A stretch of 64,000 bases of DNA from Symbiodinium natans (Eukaryota > Sar > Dinophyceae > Suessiales > Symbiodiniaceae), in the NCBI GenBank assembly GCA_905221605.1, contig CAJNDS010002158.1:186001-250000 (forward strand), written 5' to 3'. The notes under the pieces were generated by a model. The model was not told where the DNA came from, did not search any database, and worked only from the letters and a program-made list of their open reading frames with translations. A program made the translations under genes and the position numbers. Shown piece by piece: positions 61,625 to 64,000 of this stretch (positions within the stretch are counted from its first letter, which is position 1; every line of letters starts with the position of its first letter).

Positions 61625-62891
61625 CAGCGGGCAGGGGTCATTGGTCGGAGTTCGGGGTAAATCTTGCGGAGTTTGAAGAGGTTGGGGGTTAAAGGCGTTA
61701 TATGATTTGATACTTGATGACTTAGGCTTCAGAGGGGTCAGACATGCCAAGGGCCAATACGCCGCAGGACAAACCTCTTCCTCCTAAACCCAAGCCTTAA
61801 ACCCGAACCCTTGCGTCATGTTAGCAGCTGCCAGATATCACAAGCATGCAGCTCAACAATGCCAACTGGGGTATCCCCCCCCCAAGCCACCAGTGATGTT
61901 GGCCAGTCAGCATCATTACAGCATATTACGGCGAAATGAACCAGGTCAAGTCGTAACATCTGATGCTGGTAAAACGACAACCCTAAACGTGCGTTATAGA
62001 TACAACCCACCACATAACAAAAAAAACAACTGTATTTCCTAAAGACTGTCTAGACAAAGCTGCACGCATGAGCGCTGCAATTGTTTGCTACCCTTTTGGG
62101 GCGTGGTGCGCTGGATGAGGGCGATTCTCCAGACCATGATCACCACGGATTTTAAGGAATCCTGGCTAAGAGGTGCCGCCTTGAGAATAGACACAGCACA
62201 CTTGCGACTGTAGGGCTTGCATCTCGGAAGGCAATGTCTCGAGAGTTTCAGGCTGCTCGGGAGACTACCAGACGAGCCCTGAAGCCCCCATGTGTCCAGA
62301 AAGCCGCAACCCCTAATCCCCAAACCCTAAACCCCAAACCCTAACAGGGGTTGGAGAAAGCTGAACCCCCCACCCCCCCCCCCCCCACCCCCCCCCCCCC
62401 CACCCCACCCACCCCACCCCACCACCACGCCCCTCTGCCCTTGGGCTCGCTACCCCGCATGGTTGTTGCCTGGGAGCGGGCTCCGGCGGCGCAGGCTTCG
62501 CAGCCAGCGATGCTTGCGTTGAACGCAGAGAACTTAGGGTTTGGGATACTTGTTGTGCGTCCGAGGAGGTTTAGGGTTGTGTGCCCGAGGACATTCTGGT
62601 CGCGCTGGTCATCTTCCGAGGTGGAGGAGGGAGACTGCTCTTCGAAACCGCTCTGGAGCCATATCCACCCCAGAACCCGTAATGACAACATTGTCTTATC
62701 CCCTAAACCCTATATATTTCTATACAAGTATAAATATGTAAAAAAAAAATATATATATATATATATGGATATACGTATATATATATATATGTTAAGGCAA
62801 ACGTGCATGACCCATGCTGATAGCTGGCGCGTGGAGGGCGGGAAGCAACAAACGCTCAGACCTGGGGTTGCAGTGGCTGCAAGGTAACCCC

Positions 62892-62979
62892 GGTTTAGGG
62901 TTTAGGGTTTAGGGTTTAGGGTTTAGGGTTTAGGGTTTAGGGTTTAGGGTTTAGGGTTTAGGGTTTAGGGTTTAGGGTT
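62892..62979 (+). repeat. Telomere-type array (TTTAGGG)
   Basis: Twelve units, about 12 bases from the donor of the 63.0-kb exon. Confidence 0.95.
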
Positions 62980-62990
62980 GCCTGTCAGAC

Positions 62991-63051
62991 CAAAAACTGG
63001 AAGGGCCCTCCGAGTGCCGCCACCACAATCACCTCGGTCCCACTCGCAAGC
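62991..63051 (-). CDS. Candidate exon (LASGTEVIVVAALGGPFQFL)
   Basis: 61 nt; acceptor GTCTGCAG|G, GT donor TTG|GTCTGACAG followed at once by a CCCTAAA array (62892-62979 on the plus strand as TTTAGGG). Hydrophobic beta-like sequence, not recognised. Confidence 0.45.
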
Positions 63052-63889
63052 CTGCAGACGTCTTCAGAGCAACTAGCAAGGGCTTCATGGGGCATACGAG
63101 AAAGGTGGCTTTCAGCTAGCTCGGCTACTCAACTACTCAAACTAACCCTATCAAACCCACGCCCCTACCAGGAGATTTAGGACAAGCCAGACAAGGAATC
63201 AATGCCTCCGGGTTTACGGCTTAGGCTTTGCAGGCTTTAGAGTTGTCATCATCGTCCCGAGAACTAAAGCTCTTGACTCGCTCGGATGTTTGTTAGTAGT
63301 AAGACTCTTTTTTTGCCTCACAGACTCTGACACTATCTGACACTCATGTGGAGGTTGACTGCCTCTGCCGCTGTTCTCACATGCTGAATGCCTACTCTGG
63401 GCACACCCGAGAGTTGAAAGCATGTCTGACACCCAAGACACTGAACCAAGGAAAACCGGCATCGCACGCCATCAAATGAGACAATGAGACGGTGACCATG
63501 GTAAGCATGCTTGACAATGGTCGCGTTAAAGGGCTGCTTGAGGCATAAACGCTCATTTCCGACTCATGCAAAAAATTTGGTCAGGCGCCTCAATGTTGCA
63601 GTAGTCGTCGCAGAAGCCTCACCCAGTACGCTACACAGATGGCAGTGTGTTGAACCATGCTCCACACCCCAGAGAGGTAAGGCAGGCTGAACTTGAAAAG
63701 CCCTGAAGCGGAGGTGTCCAGCGCAACCTACAAGACGGCACCTGCGACAGCTATCGGGCAGCCTGCCTTCGCACTACTACAGCACGAGCTATGCTGGGGT
63801 TTCGGAGGCCTCTGCCAAGAGAGGCTTAGCGACCTCTGTCACCAAGACCGGAAGCCCAAAGCCTAAAACCCTGACCTAAACTTACCAGT

Positions 63890-63952
63890 TCTTAGTATGG
63901 AATGAGGGAACTAGGTATCTCATATCCCCCTCCTTGATTCCATACAGAAAGA
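63890..63952. mobile_element. Short inverted-repeat element, family K, 6-bp duplication
   Basis: 63 bp; GTATGGAAT near the left end pairs with ATTCCATAC at the right; flanked by ACCAGT (63884-63889, 63953-63958). Confidence 0.65.
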
Positions 63953-64000
63953 ACCAGTACGCAAACCCAAAAAGATCTGAGAGGCCCGCCGTCCCCGAGC

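Larger units (their letters stand above)
60450..62990. other. Repeat-rich stretch with weak coding-like fragments
   Basis: Minus-strand fragments at about 62.47-62.53 kb (FNASIAGCEACAAGARSQAT) and 62.6-62.68 kb (FEEQSPSSTSEDDQRD) look protein-like; exon limits could not be set. Also the 9-bp minisatellite and C-rich runs. Confidence 0.35.

Noticed and set aside
61432-61660. Repeated AVR/ALT open frames
   Set aside because: Simple product of the 9-bp minisatellite on both strands.
62435-62535. PPR protein fragment (FNASIAGCEACAAG)
   Set aside because: Resembles the YNAAIxACE motif of PPR repeats but too short, with no second repeat found nearby.
1-64000. Chromosome end (true telomere)
   Set aside because: Arrays are short, in both orientations and scattered among exons; no terminal array at either edge.

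Overview
The window reads as nuclear DNA of a dinoflagellate. Three things support this. (1) Introns are recognisable by reading-frame continuity, and most have GC or GA at the 5' end and AG followed by G at the 3' end (AG|G), the known dinoflagellate pattern. (2) Telomere-type repeats (TTTAGGG, the plant/dinoflagellate type) occur as dozens of arrays in both orientations along the whole 64 kb. (3) All well-supported genes lie on the minus strand, as in the unidirectional gene blocks of dinoflagellates. The species cannot be named from the sequence. No rRNA, tRNA, CRISPR array or spliced-leader gene was recognised.

Genes are cut into very short exons (19 to about 560 nt, mostly 40 to 90 nt), so long open frames are misleading. 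I rebuilt genes by hand from exons whose phases match across each intron. In transcription order (right to left): weak single exons at 63.0 and 60.2 kb; a TPR-repeat gene (TPR-A, about 56.2 to 50.2 kb, ending in TAG); a GOST/GPR107-like seven-transmembrane protein starting only about 110 bp later (50.1 to 48.7 kb, two exons, the most secure gene); a second TPR gene (TPR-B, about 48.1 to 33.4 kb, ending in TAA); the C-terminal part of an acyl-carrier-protein (ACP) domain (29.7 to 29.0 kb); a long set of EF-hand exons (about 23 to 6.9 kb, one or more genes); and an exostosin-like glycosyltransferase (3.4 to 0.95 kb, five exons).

The space between exons is introns packed with TTTAGGG/CCCTAAA arrays and with short (about 60 to 140 bp) inverted-repeat elements, several flanked by direct duplications. 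Two of these elements are themselves introns: the GOST and exostosin introns share the same terminal motif (CTTRGTWG ... CWACCAAG), each has a 4-bp duplication of the exon, and removing the element plus one copy of the duplication restores the frame. These are introner elements (intron-generating transposons). Telomere-like arrays also abut splice sites directly, so the window suggests that both introners and telomeric repeats build the introns here.

Two AT-rich islands (45.1 to 45.6 kb and 57.8 to 58.5 kb) differ sharply from the rest and may be foreign or organellar. Exon ends were placed by hand from frame and splice signals and have not been checked against transcripts.
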